The notes under the pieces are model-generated. The model saw nothing but the letters and a program-made list of their open reading frames with translations, was not told the DNA's origin and did no database searches. From positions 24,947,586 through 25,011,585 of the forward strand of contig CM041550.1 of assembly GCA_023238725.1 (NCBI GenBank): a DNA stretch of 64,000 bases. The letters run 5' to 3'. The stretch is from Scortum barcoo (taxonomy: Eukaryota > Chordata > Actinopteri > Centrarchiformes > Terapontidae). The position numbers were made by a program, and so were the translations under genes. Numbering within the stretch: position 1 is the stretch's first letter; each line of letters starts with the position of its first letter. Positions 10,991 through 24,183 of this stretch are shown here, piece after piece.

Positions 10991-13900
10991 TCACCTCAGA
11001 CAAACCCATATCTCATTCACAGGCACGCAGGCTGCACCATTAACAAGGATATCACCATTACAATCATATTACCTTAGCAGACATGTCTTTTAATTGGTGT
11101 AGAATATAGGAGAAAATGATATTGTTCTACACCATTCAGTATAAAACAAAAGAGAAGTGCTTATTTGGCTCTTTGAGTAACCACTAACTCCCTGATACTG
11201 AAATATTAACTACAGTTGGAAATCAAGACCTTGGAAAAAATCAAGCAGAGCAAGAGAAAGGTCCTTACCACCATGTACAATGTCCTGTCTAATCAGTGCA
11301 GATTACTTTGGAACAGTCTGGCTCTGGTGTGATCAGACCAGATTCATCAGAAGAGGTGCACATCTCATGACAAGCCACATTGCAAGACCATATAACATCT
11401 CTGGGTCTGCAGCCTTTCAGATGTAAACTGAATACAAGACACTGGTGCATTTGATCTACAGACTGGTCTACTACTGTTTGAAATGGTCTTATTTGATATC
11501 ATCATTGTTTGTGTTTGATATATGTACTTGGGACTCCATGGAAAGTGATATGATACTGTGTGCATTATCCTAAAGAAATGTATTAAACTGAATTAAATTG
11601 ATAACATGCTAAATTATTATTATGAGGTCCTATCACATAATTGAAGAAAAATTACAACAAATAAAAATAAGGTAGTGGAAAAACACAATTTCTTTTAACT
11701 AAATCAACACAAATTGGTTTCCTTAAAAAAAGGGATAAGTCACGTTATTGAATGTTGTATTTCTACATTGAGATCCTGTCCTTTTATGATCGCAGCTGTA
11801 ATTCTCATTTTGTTGCAGGTAGCACCCACCTGCAACATCACAGCATATATTTAAATGGTCATTACCTGGCAGCGTGCCTGACACAGCTGTAAATGGTTAC
11901 GAGTCACCATAGTGCTGCTGCTTTGAATCCTGGAAATTGTGAGCAGGGGAAGTAAGCGCCACATGAATCCAGTCATCATTCAGCAGATCTTGGGTAACTT
12001 GACCCCCAGCTGTGCATATTCATGTTACCTTCTACCCCTGCAACTGCACCTATCCGGGCTGCTGCCTGAATGACTGTTCACTGTCAACCTGTCGGGTTGA
12101 CTGTGGCTGAATCAAATGAACTGAGCTGCATTCATAAGTCCATCTCCTCGGTTATGTGACTCCCCTATATGACCTATGAGACACATTTGTTTAGCTAACT
12201 GCTTAGACTGTGGCACTGAATAAAAGATAACTTCGTTTGGGAATATTGTAACAGGGACGTACACACACATGCACACACACTATGATTAATTATGATTCTT
12301 TAATGAGAAGTTCACCAGGACACACACCACTGGAGTGTCAAATTAAACCTATAATGAACAGCCATTTCTTGTGGATTTATGAATTCTGAACCTTGATAAG
12401 GTCAATTTTGATACATTACAGTAAATTGGCATTTTCACCTGTCAAGTCATTATACCCCAGCTCATTTCTCCAACACATGTCAATGACACAAATCCATAAA
12501 AACCTCATTAGACTTCATGCTTATCCAAAACAGGAAATAATCTAACTTTTATAATTAACACAGAGCAAAATATATACTGTTACTTTGTAACCCCCAGTCA
12601 GGATATAATGATGCCCACTATATGCAAACAAGTACAGTATGCAGTACATTGTTGCCCCACACAGACACACACAGACAAAGCACACAGACAGCTACACACC
12701 TTTCTATTAACAGGAAATCATCATGGGAGTTAGAGGTAATAGTATTAAGGCAATAACAGTTTCAGCTAATGTAATCAGCATTCTTTATGGTGTTTTGAGC
12801 TCGTGTGGAGTCCTGTGAACAAAATCATTTTCTTTGGCTGAAAATAGACGCTAGATTAAATTGTGTAAAATGTGATTTTCTGTTTTTTTGGAATGATGTA
12901 AAATGAATGCAAGATCATTACATCAAATGTTTGCTGAATGACACTGCTGTAGAAACACTGTACGGGTGTTGCAGTGCTGCTCTGTAAGGTGCACCATGGG
13001 AGAAGTTACCAACAGCCCTTGTCAAAAACATAATGGGGTCCGATAAATCCATTTTTGTTCAGCCTCTGTACATCATATCCACAAAGCAGCACTCACTGAC
13101 ACACTGAGTTTCAACTCAAATGACTGCATAACGTTCAAATTCATTACACTGGTGGGAATATTGCCCTAAAATAATCAGTGTTGTGTTAAATTAAATATAT
13201 AATTATTCCAGGCCAATGGCCCTTCATATGGTAGATTAAATTAGCTACATATTGATAACCAGAATTACTTTGGCTGTGCTCACACATGCTGTATCAACTG
13301 CTGGAAAAATTTTCTTCTTCTTCATGTTCTTGGTGATCTTTGTGAGGAAAATATCCATCACTATAGTCCCCAATTGTACATACATAATAGTACTGACCTG
13401 TTCAGTCTGTATTTCAAGGATTTCACTGAAGAAAGAAAATGCGTAAATATTGTTTTTACTGTAGTGGCCAGGTCACAAAAATGCTCCTGCTTCTAACCAC
13501 AACTGAAATTTTTCATTTTCCAGCATGACCTCAGTGGTTCCTGACCTTAACCACATGGTTGTGATTGTAACCATGATGACAGTGGCCCACTAACTCTAAC
13601 AAAGTCTTCATTTTAATCCCAACCATCACATTTCTCCAGACTTCACTCATTCATTTTTTGTGCCCAAGCCAAAATCTTAAACGTAGCCTTGTCACACCAT
13701 AAAACTAATGGTGCAGTGATGTTTACAGGTTTTGAAAGGCAGACAAATTGTGTTTTTCTGCCAATCGCAGGCTGAGACAATAAAATGCTCCTATGTGTCA
13801 TTCTACAGAGGCACAGACAAACAATGCATTTTTTTGTTTAATGTGAAAGATGTTTTATCATCAATGTTCAGGACAAAAGCTGAACCTGGCTCTACTTTCC

Positions 13901-16900
13901 CACAGTGCCATATTTTTCAGTAAAGCCCTGAATCAATCAATCAAATATGTTCCAACAGTTTCTCATGACAGATTATTGAAAGATAGAATAAAGTTTTTTC
14001 TTTAGGTCACACTTATGTCACATTGCTGCTGTGAAACTTTCCAGAGTTGTAAAATCTTGTATTTCATATTATAATCTTCTTACTGTCCTATTGTCTGATA
14101 ATCCTTCATTCTTATGGATCTATCATACAGACCAGCCGATCTGGGTTCTCTTGCCAGTACCTGAAACAATACACCCCTTCCATCCCTTCCATGTATTCCT
14201 TGTATTTTCTGAGTAAGTTTTGACAGCCTGGTGCTGAACGGCTTGTTAACAGCAGCTGAAGCAGCATGTCGGCAGCTCACCAGCAGCAGCTTCAGTCTTT
14301 CATCAGTGTCACTGGATGTGGTAATGCACAGTATTGCTGTGTGCTCAGAAGTGTCTTGCCACAGCGTAGCAGCCCAAAACAAAATCAATGACGTTAAGCG
14401 CTTAAGTTGGAAGAAAATAGACTTAGAGCCAAAAAAGGTGCTTTGGTGGCAAAAACATGCGAAAATGTCAGCCACAGGTGTAAGCAACTCTGTTGATTAA
14501 AATTGAAGCACATTGGCTCTACACATGAAATGGATGACTGAAAAAAGTGCCCTGTCCACTGGAAAGAGCCTGCTCTGGCAGTGCTGTGGCCCTGTCACGT
14601 CTCTGCTGTGGCTCACATCTGCACTACAAGTGTCTTCTCTCTCCCTCGTAAACAGAGCAGAAAGGAGTCCGCTGTCTTATAGCCTTCCTAGTTTATATTC
14701 CATATTCAGCCGTCTTAATAACTTGACCGTGGCTGTACAGGTACTTTTCATGTACAGGTGGTGAAGTCACAAAGCAGTGTTTGCCTCAGGAAACAGGTCC
14801 TTGAGGCACGTCAGCTCAACTTATATTGCTCTGACTATACATAAACAGTAACAATTCAGTTAATATAACACAAAAATAAGGCCAGTAGATGTTATTAAAG
14901 AAATAAATCAAGGTGAATTCAGACTCGCATGCAACTAAATACTTACATCGATGTCTGTCTAATATATTCAGCAACAGCTCTCTGGCTTCATTGTGATTCA
15001 AGTGGTTGCATTCAGACACAAAACTGATTTCTATTCCATAGCGGCTGATTGAAAGAAATGGTGTTGATTATCAACATTTGACCATTCTAAGGAGTGGTTT
15101 GTACACAGCCTCAGTAATCAGGGAACGGGAGCTTTCTTTGGAATGGATTTAAGAGAGGAAGATTTTTTTTCTACAGTGATTATTCTTAAAAAACGCAGTG
15201 AAGGTAAACTGGATGTTAATACTGAACTTCAGGATGGTATCTGGCACTGCCCCTGGCCTGGGACGTGTGCAGGAAATGTAATAAATGTCATTTTAACTTG
15301 TGACCTTTGTCGTGTATCATCCACTGTCTCTAATGATCTTCACAGCAAGTCAAAAGATCCGCATAGTACACTTTTTATTTAAATTGGAGAGCATAAAAAC
15401 ATAAAAGACGAGAAGATTATTTGGACTTCCAGACAGTTTGTTAAAATATACTATTGCATCCTTTGTGATACGGAATGAGTTGCCTTTTGTGAGATGTCTT
15501 TTCCAAGTGACCATGGATTGCAGATACTCTTCAAAGAAACTCAACATCACACATTAATTCTTTTCCATTAGCTGCTAAATCTCAAAAGTGGCCTTTAAAA
15601 TCAAGGCCTCGAGTCTGGCAGCACAGAGATCATTATAAGAATCACTGCATATTCTATCTTCACAAGTGTGTGTGCTCTATTTAAGTTTTCACAGTTCAAC
15701 TTCAAAAGGATCTCTACAGCCACTGAAGGCCTTGATTTCAGAATGGTGCATTGCTTTAGAGAGAGGGAATCAAAAACTCTTTTTCTGTTCCAGTTTTGCC
15801 AACAATAAGCTTTTTGTTTTTGCTAATCAGACAACATGTCTCGTCATCAGCTAATTAACTAATGGATGTATGGTGGCTCAGTTTTTAGTGCTGCCACAAT
15901 TATCTGATCTGTGTACAATCTGTTGTATTTCCGTATGTTTTCTGTATTTTCACTTTTTTTTTTGTCTTTCTACGTTTCATATGTGTTGTCAGTGCTTTAC
16001 TGAGCTGTGTTCATTAGCATGTGTACATGGCCAATTTCAGTGCAATTAGTGAGAAGGATGAAAAATTTGTAGTTTGTGTCACAGCTTTTCCTCAGAGCTG
16101 CAGTTATGCTTGAACATTTTCAGAAGCCTAAAGTGCTGGTATGCTGTGGCATTTGTCATATCATGATACCAACTCCTTATATCTAAACAGAAATATGGGT
16201 CACATGTTAGTGTCTTTGAAAAGATTTCAAGATTTTACACAACAATTTACATCAAGAAATCATTGGCAATGAAATTCTTGAATTTCAGGCTCCCTAAAAC
16301 AATGCTCAAAAATATGAACAAGAATAGAACCGCTCAAGAAAAAAATAATTAAAGACATTAAAATCTAAAAATAAAAAACAGTACTGGAGAAAAAAGAAAA
16401 AGACCCATGTGCCTGTTCATGTCAGTGTTTTCACTGCCTGTGATTTGAAATCAAATCACAGGCCATCAGACATGCACAAAGTATGCATCACCTTATTTTT
16501 CTGACTGTAATACAATACTTAATGAGTCTGTAAAACATATACTCAGCAGTTATGGTGATAGAAGGTCTTTCATGGTCCCAGCTTTATTTTGGAGTCAGGA
16601 AGAGGTGATGAGAGGAGATCAGGCAGCATCATATGGATGAAAAGCTGTAGGGAGGAATCTTATATTAAGGCCAGTAATGACTTTTTGTTCTCTTTTATAT
16701 GTTTCCTTTTCTTTTTTTCTTTTCATAAATTGAAAGCTACATCCACAGTAAAATAATCACAGCCGAAATGAAGCCCATCCAAATCAGCCTGATTGGATAA
16801 GCAAAGATGGTTCAAGCTAATATTATCAGACTGAGCCTTTAAAAACCGTCATCAAACCTGTTTTCTTGCTTAAAAAGAATGGACACATGGCAGAAATAAC

Positions 16901-17440
16901 ATCTGCCTGGAGGTTCAATAAAATATGTTCTGCTTACAGACTTCATCATTCTGCAAGATATAGAACTACATAATGACATCAAATGGGCTTGGCTGTAGCT
17001 CTCAAGCACATCCTAGAGCACCACAGTGTTCGCATCCCTTTGTTCATGGCACTTTGGATACTTTAAATCATTATTCTAATACAGCATGAAAGAGGGAATG
17101 CAGTAGATGACAAGCTCTGATATGAGAGACACCCCAACTGAGTGGTATGGACAATGCTTTATTAGAGTTAGAGCTCCACAGACGCACATGTAAGAGATGC
17201 AGCCCTTTTTTAGTTAATGGGATGCAGTTTTTTATGTTTTTGCAGGACTTATTTTTCTGTTGGAATATGGGGCTCATTTCTCTTCTTAAGAAAAAAAACA
17301 GTGTTTCAGCTTTTATGTGATGATTAGCCAGGGCTAATGAAAACAAGACATTTTACTTTCTGTCTAGTTGCTGTGAGACTGCTGCAGAAAGTATCTGTGC
17401 ATACAATTTTGAAAGGTTGGTGCTGGTTTGTTTATCAAAG
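10991..17440. other. AT-rich intergenic DNA
   Basis: No gene is supported. The longest frame (14080-14487, minus, 135 codons) has no domain I recognise and no splice context. It could be part of an uncatalogued repeat. A perfect inverted repeat lies at 16436-16463. Confidence 0.55.
16436..16463. repeat. Perfect inverted repeat, 13-bp arms
   Basis: The arms GCCTGTGATTTGA and TCAAATCACAGGC are separated by AA. The arms are perfect complements, giving a short cruciform or hairpin. No transcription unit is evident around it. Confidence 0.85.
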
Positions 17441-17577
17441 TATCCTTGAACAAGATACTGATGGTTAGAGCAGCACCAAGCATCATGCTCACTGCTAACA
17501 GTGTGTGTGTGTGTAAATGACACAAATTGTAAAGCTTTGGATAAAAGCGCTATGTAAATGCAGCCATTTACCATTTG
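17441..17577 (+). mobile_element. SINE 3' fragment
   Basis: It begins with a CCTTGAACAAGATACTGA block, a diverged form of the CCTTGAGCAAGGCAC box of teleost SINEs. It then has a short (GT)n, TTTGGATAAAAGCGCTATGT, AAATGCAGCCATTTACCATT. This GCGCTAT.TAAATGCAG.CCATT ending is a widespread teleost SINE tail. The tRNA-like head is missing. Confidence 0.7.
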
Positions 17578-19052
17578 AATATACATCAAAGCATAAAGGA
17601 AATACCCACTGCATCCCCCGACTCAAATAATCTCTGGTAAATACAAAGTTCATTGTTCCGTGCACACCCAACAGACAATTTGGATTGTTCATATTTAATG
17701 TATTCAGTCAATTTTTCTGTTCTACCTGATGTACGTTTTATTTCCCACATGAACGTCCTAATGCTTTTTCAAAGGCATGTTCCATACTGCCATGTATTCA
17801 AAGTCCCTTGAAGAAATGCAGAACCATGTGTTCATTCATTATTTTGTTGTTTTTGTGTTAGAATTTTAACACATCACAGACACACTTTATATTTTGTAGT
17901 TGTGTGTATGTAAAGGTTTTGGGTATAGGTCTGTCCAGCTTTAGTGTTCTCCACAAACAAAAAGAAAACAAGAGCTAAAGTGCAATGAGTGGATTAAACC
18001 ATGTGTCTGTGTGCTTTAACATCAGCTGGAAACATCAGCCAAGCGAACCCACAGTACCTCCCAAACCAAGGGGCATATCAAACAAATTCCTATAACTCCG
18101 ACAGCCTTTCTATCTGAACATACACACTCTAACCAACTACACCACCTGCTGCATAACAACAATTTATGTGAGTACCTGAGGAAAGCATGAATAGACTGTT
18201 CTTCTTAGAGGTTAGGGGTTAGTTTCTTAAAGAAACAGCACATAATTATTGTGCACAACAGCATTACCTACTGCAGCAGCAATGTTACAATGGTAGTGAA
18301 ATCTAAATCACCAAAGAAGAACAAACATGTATTTTCTGATAAATGGGCCATCAGAGCAATGGGAGTGTGTTTTCAGCATAACAGGCTGTCAGACAGATGG
18401 GCTTTCCATCCAATGGGACATTTTTCATACTGTTGGTGTGTCGGACTAATGGGCAACCGGAACAATGGCATGTCACCTTTAGCAGCTCTGATCTGCAATT
18501 TATTTGATTCAGGAAGTGAACACAGATCCAGCCAGACAGCATCACATTAATTGTTAATGCATCATGGGACAATCAGCTGTAGCCTCTGTCTTTTAGTATG
18601 ATATCATGTCTGTAGGCATCAAGTGCATACTTAATATCCTATAGAGCTAATTCTGTTTCAAAACAAGTCAGCTGGAATGGCTTTTCAACCAACCCACAGA
18701 GTTCATTTTTAGTAATTACCTAATGCTAGCTAAACAGAGTGAATGAAATCTAGTAATCTCCATTTTAGCAGACAGGTTTGACGGTCATTGACTAGAAATG
18801 ACTGAATCCTTTTTTCACGTCAGTGTGAAAATGACGAGATATTGTTTAAAAGATGACTTGTAAGTGGTAAATCTCACGCTGTTATCATCGTAAACTGCAC
18901 ACTGTGTATGGAAGGGCATGGTAACAACAACTAAAGAGAGCAGGGTTAGCAAACGGTCAATGTTGTCTTATTTATTTGTTTAGTGACATTTTAAGAGGTG
19001 TCGCCATGGTAACTGACATCAAAATCAGTATTCAGTGCTGCATGTTTTTTTT

Positions 19053-19056
<4 letters not shown>

Positions 19057-19106
<50 letters not shown>
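19057..19106. repeat. (AT)n microsatellite
   Basis: An uninterrupted AT dinucleotide run of about 50 bp, preceded by a T-run. Confidence 0.95.
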
Positions 19107-19109
<3 letters not shown>

Positions 19110-22100
19110 TGCAAATAGCCCCTTAAATATAGGCCTAGATATGAACACATCTATTTTCATGGGCTATGGCGGTCAAAGGTGTCACTTTGAAATTTAAGGT
19201 GTGCTGATAGATTTGTTATGGCAGCTCACACATTTCTGGTAGCTGCCGGTGTAGTCTTTGAATGAATGAGTGAGTTAAATATTTTTTCCCCAGTGTACAG
19301 CTAGCCATTGTTAACTAGTGAAGATAAAAGGCAGCAAGGTAAAAGTTTACGCACCCATCCCAGCTTCAAATATTCAGGGTAATTCTCACCGAATCCTTGA
19401 CGCCTGAAAAAATAGCATTCTGGACAGCCCTAATGTTATGCTCTCTGATATGCTCTTCTTCCCGCTCTAGGTACTCCTGGGAAACCCTTATGTGTTTCCA
19501 CTGGCTTTGTGTGTGTATGAAAATATGTGATTGAAAGTGTGTGATTTCTCATGCAAGAGCAGGTAACAGCTTGGCTCAGTTTGGGACGGACTTCACTCTG
19601 TGCATAACTGACTACAAACAATTCTCAGCCTATAAATATTGATACGTATAGTATGTATCTTGGATATTCAAGTTTCTATCATGCCCTGTTGCCAACATGT
19701 GGAACTCTACCCAGTGCTAATGAGAACAGTTTTAGGCAACAGCACTAGGCAATGAGTATGCTGGTAACATCCAAAACTTGATTTTAGTTGCAATACTGTT
19801 CCTGGAAGTGGAAGCACATGAGTCTAATTATGAGATATTCAACTAAGCTGTTTATGAGTGGAAAATAACACAATGCCAACATTTTTGTATAATCCCACAT
19901 TTTGTGATCTTAGATTAAATATCACCACTTTCTTCTCTATTGGCCCTCCTGTTATGAATTATGGTTTTATTGCTCCCATGATATTTCTATTGCTCCCATT
20001 TGATTTTTCCAAATGCCAAGCTAATACTGAGAAATGAGGAAAAGCTCCATTTTCACAGCAATAACAGTTTCACACAGGCAATAATAGTCTAACTACAGGC
20101 TTGCCATATTTGCATATGTACTTTCATTGACTCCTGCTGTCTTTATTTGAATCATTTTTTCAGTTCTACAACAGCAATAGGAACAAACCAATTTCTTGCT
20201 ATCAAGCAATTTTGCATAGCTGAAGTGTAAGCGTCATCTTGTCTGTTGTGTGTTTTGTGTCTGTTTCTCTGGGAGTATATCTCAGACTACTTCCTTTTCC
20301 AAAGTAATGGGATCACACAGATGGTTTTCTAAACCTGAAACCTGGCTCCAGGTTATTTTAGAAAGTATAAAAGTTACATTATTATCCTAACATATTGCTC
20401 CCATGAAATTTTGTGAAACTCAAACAGAAACCCTCATAAAAAATATATTAGATTTACCTGGATGTATTAATAAATGAAAATCCAAATACAAGTTTACATT
20501 ACATTTAAGGTGTTTACTTTGACAGTTTTAGTGTAATTGCATTCCTCTTACCCTGACAGGACATGCAGGCACATAAATGCTGCTGACACACTGTAAAGCA
20601 AACAAGATGCTCTGAGAACACGTAAACACTGCAGCCTGCCATGACCTGCTGGGGTTAGAGGGAACGCTCAGGATGATCAGAGGCTGGTCCCACTGAACAT
20701 GAACCAAAACCCCACTGGAGACCTGCTGGACATTTTGCTTTGTGTTTGTCTCTGAGAAATCAGAGCCAGACTCCTGTTGACTGTGTAAGCAATGTTGGCA
20801 AGCTAACAGGGCATGAGACAGGAACTTTTCCATCCTCGTCTAAAGCTGTAATCTTACATAAACTACATATAGAGGGAATCTATAATGTATACCGTACAAC
20901 AGGGTGATTTTTGATTGATACCATTTATAACAGCATATACCAGCAAGAAAATGGGGCTAATTTCTCATGGGATTCTTTTTGTTGTTCTACAGCAGGAAAT
21001 TGCTTTCTTAATGTCTCCCACATGACTGGCTTGAGGGTTTTTATTAATTTGAAAAACCAAAGAGTTTGACCACCCGATGCAATTTATATAATTGTGCTTC
21101 AGCAGTACAATTTGATTATCTTGTGCTTGCTCTGCTCTCTCAATTTTTTTCAGCTGTTTCAGGTGCCTCTGTGCTCTTTTGCAATCACAAGACATCTGGT
21201 GATCCAACAGATCCCTTTAAAGTCATACACGTAAGTTGGATTTGCACCACATGTATTCTGAAAAGGATGTCATTGCCATTCTAAAGGTAGCCACGGCCCA
21301 TAATAATTGTATCATTTTTATTTGAACCATTAGAATTTAATCCTACATGAAGTTAGATTAGATCACAGTAAACTACATATTCCATGTCAGGCTAATTATT
21401 TTTTCTGAAAGGATTATCTACTGGGAGGTTCTAAAATGTTTCTTCTAAAATTATTCAGAAAAACATCTAAAATAGAAGTAAGAAAAACCTACATCTGGGC
21501 TGGGAAACTATTTGAAAATCACCTTTGTTTAACTCAATATTTAAGAAGAGAAAACACATTGCAGAGTCAGGTCAAAGCCACCGGCTTAAAGGCTTTTTCT
21601 GAAAAAAGGTACCTCGTATGGAAATGTGGGTAAAATCTGATTACCTCAGAGTGTTTTTGTGTCTCCTTCAGCCTATCTCGAGACCTATCTTATTTCCCCT
21701 CTCTCTGAATAAACAGCCCATATCTCTGGCAAGAAGCCACAATTGATTGTCCCTTCTTTCTCGAAAACCACGGTGCCTTTCTGCTCTGTCCCCTGTGACA
21801 AGATTCAATCCACCTCTCAGCCCAGAACAGTTCATTCACATTTAGCTGACAGATTCATCTGACCAGGAGAAAATTGGAACTGAGATGAGGATTCTGTCTT
21901 TTTTGTGTTCGAACTACAAAAAAGCCAGCAGCTTTAACAAGATTACTGAGGTCACTGAGGATCAATTACTCCAAAACTGCAGCTATGGAGGAATAATCTC
22001 TCCACTTGTTGTTAGAATCAGATTAATTAATTAAATATATTTTTGGCAAACTCAAACCAATTTAGGTAGAATTAAAAAAAGACCCTGCATTTGTACGTGT

Positions 22101-24150
22101 CAAAGTATCAATGAAAAATTCATAATCTGGTATATTTTGGGAATGCTAATCATTATATAAAGGCCACTGCTTTACCACTGACTACAAATGACAACTTTCA
22201 CATTAGACATTAGTCATTTTACTCACTGTTAATATTAAAATATGAATCAGTGTAGCTTTAGTGATGTTTTTTTTTGGGGGGGGGGTGTTGGGCTATTTTC
22301 AGTGCATTGGTTTGATTGTGAAGCCTGTTAAATAGTGTCAGTAAATAAATCCTGTAACCTAATGGCTAGTATAATATATTAATGATACTTTATGTTGCAC
22401 AAACAATAAGGACAGCTGCAGGAAGCCAAAAGTAAAGTGTCAGATGTCCTTCGAATGTACAATAACATCTGTCAGCACCGTAAAATTCTGGCATTGAAAT
22501 GACATCACATCCAGCAAAAAGTAATCCTTCAAACTGTGAGCAGCCTCTTTTCATCTGAGCACTACTCATTTTTGTTCAATCCTTGTCCAAAGATCTCATT
22601 TACCACAATCTGTGCGAGATGATACTCATGGAGGAAAGTTGAGATTAGACCTGAATGGGAAAAGGGCAATCCAGCCTGACCTGTTTGGATGGAACAAGGT
22701 GGGCGAACTGTGTTCAGTTTCCCATTCCTTTCAAGATATGGGTTACAGCAGGTAGCATCAATCACGCTCTTCATGTTCCATCAATGTCATGCTTGTGTGT
22801 GTGCATGGTTGCCAGCAGGCACATATGTGCAGCTGGAGTACGTATGAATGTGTCTAACCATTTGTACACGTTCCTCTACATTGGTTCTCTCTGATTACAC
22901 TGACTGCAAAAGTCCCACTGTGTGTGCAAACATATTTGCTCTTTCTATCAGCAAGCTCACATGTGGTCCCTCTCGCAGGCTGAGAATAGATTCATAGTTG
23001 GGTAACTTCGGTACAGGAACATTTGAAGTAACCAATAACCACTGACAACAGCTTCTGTATTACTTCCAAACTCCTTCCAGTCCCATTTGCAGTTTAATAA
23101 AGGTTTCCTCAATCCACATCACTTCTTGCCTAACATCACATCAGCACACTCAGATGTTACAGTGTCTCCCCACATGTCTAGGTGGTGCTCCAGTGGATGT
23201 GAGCTGTCCAACAAAGTTTCTATGAACTTCCATAAATTGCATCAGCAATCAGATAAAATGCTTCCAGCTTTCAGTGTCAAAAGTTATCTGATTGTGACAA
23301 AGTCACAGAGTTCAGGCTGTGTCTTAAGTCGAGAAACGTTCTTGTGAGCACGCAGTGAGTTAATGGAGGGGTCATTGACCTTATCATCTTTTATTGGTTG
23401 ATGATACTGTCAGGTATATTTCGTGTTTTCAGTAAAACACTGTTGTTCTGCCCTTGTTCTCTTTAGGTGACGCTGAAGTTAGCTTCATATTCACAGTTTC
23501 CAATGTGGCAGTTTAGGGGAAAGTTATAATTAAATTAAGCGAATACGCTGACTGACTGTTTAGCAGTGTGATTGATTGTCTGTTTTTTTGTACCTCTTAT
23601 TGATGTGAAATCATTTTGGGCATTTTAGGTCAAACATTAACTTTATCTGAGACCCACTATTAGTTTTGTATAACCTTTATTCAAATCGGAAGCTGTGAAT
23701 CTGAAACTAACTTCAGCGTCATCATCTCCAGCTCTCGAAACTGAAACCAGCCCACCTGAAATTTTATCTCGTGCTCACGAGATATGTGCAGTTTTTTTTT
23801 TTTTTTTGCACATTTCCCTTTAGGGGCTCCGTACAATAAGCACAATAATGAAATGTTAAATTATGTTTATGCAACCCTTTCTCCCTTCTCTTCTTTTGCC
23901 ACATACAATTTGGGGGGAACCTAATCATGACAAGGCACTCATGTTCAAATCCTGGTATCTTAACCAGCTATTTGTGTTCAAAAAGTACTACACTCTTGTA
24001 CCCCACAAGAGGTGGAGATGGTGGGTGTCCAAAGCACAGGACTTAGACGAGGAGGTTCACGCTTTGTGTCGACCGACAGTCCCAAACACAAAGCAATTCA
24101 ATTTATAATTATATCAAGCAGAGAAAAGCAATGATTCTACACATTTGAAA

Positions 24151-24152
<2 letters not shown>

Positions 24153-24182
<30 letters not shown>
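24153..24182. repeat. (AAT)n microsatellite
   Basis: About ten uninterrupted AAT/ATA units. Confidence 0.95.

Positions 24183-24183
<1 letters not shown>

Noticed and set aside
14080..14487. 135-codon minus-strand frame
   Set aside because: No recognisable motif, no splice or promoter context, and overlapping frames on the other strand. At most an unknown repeat.
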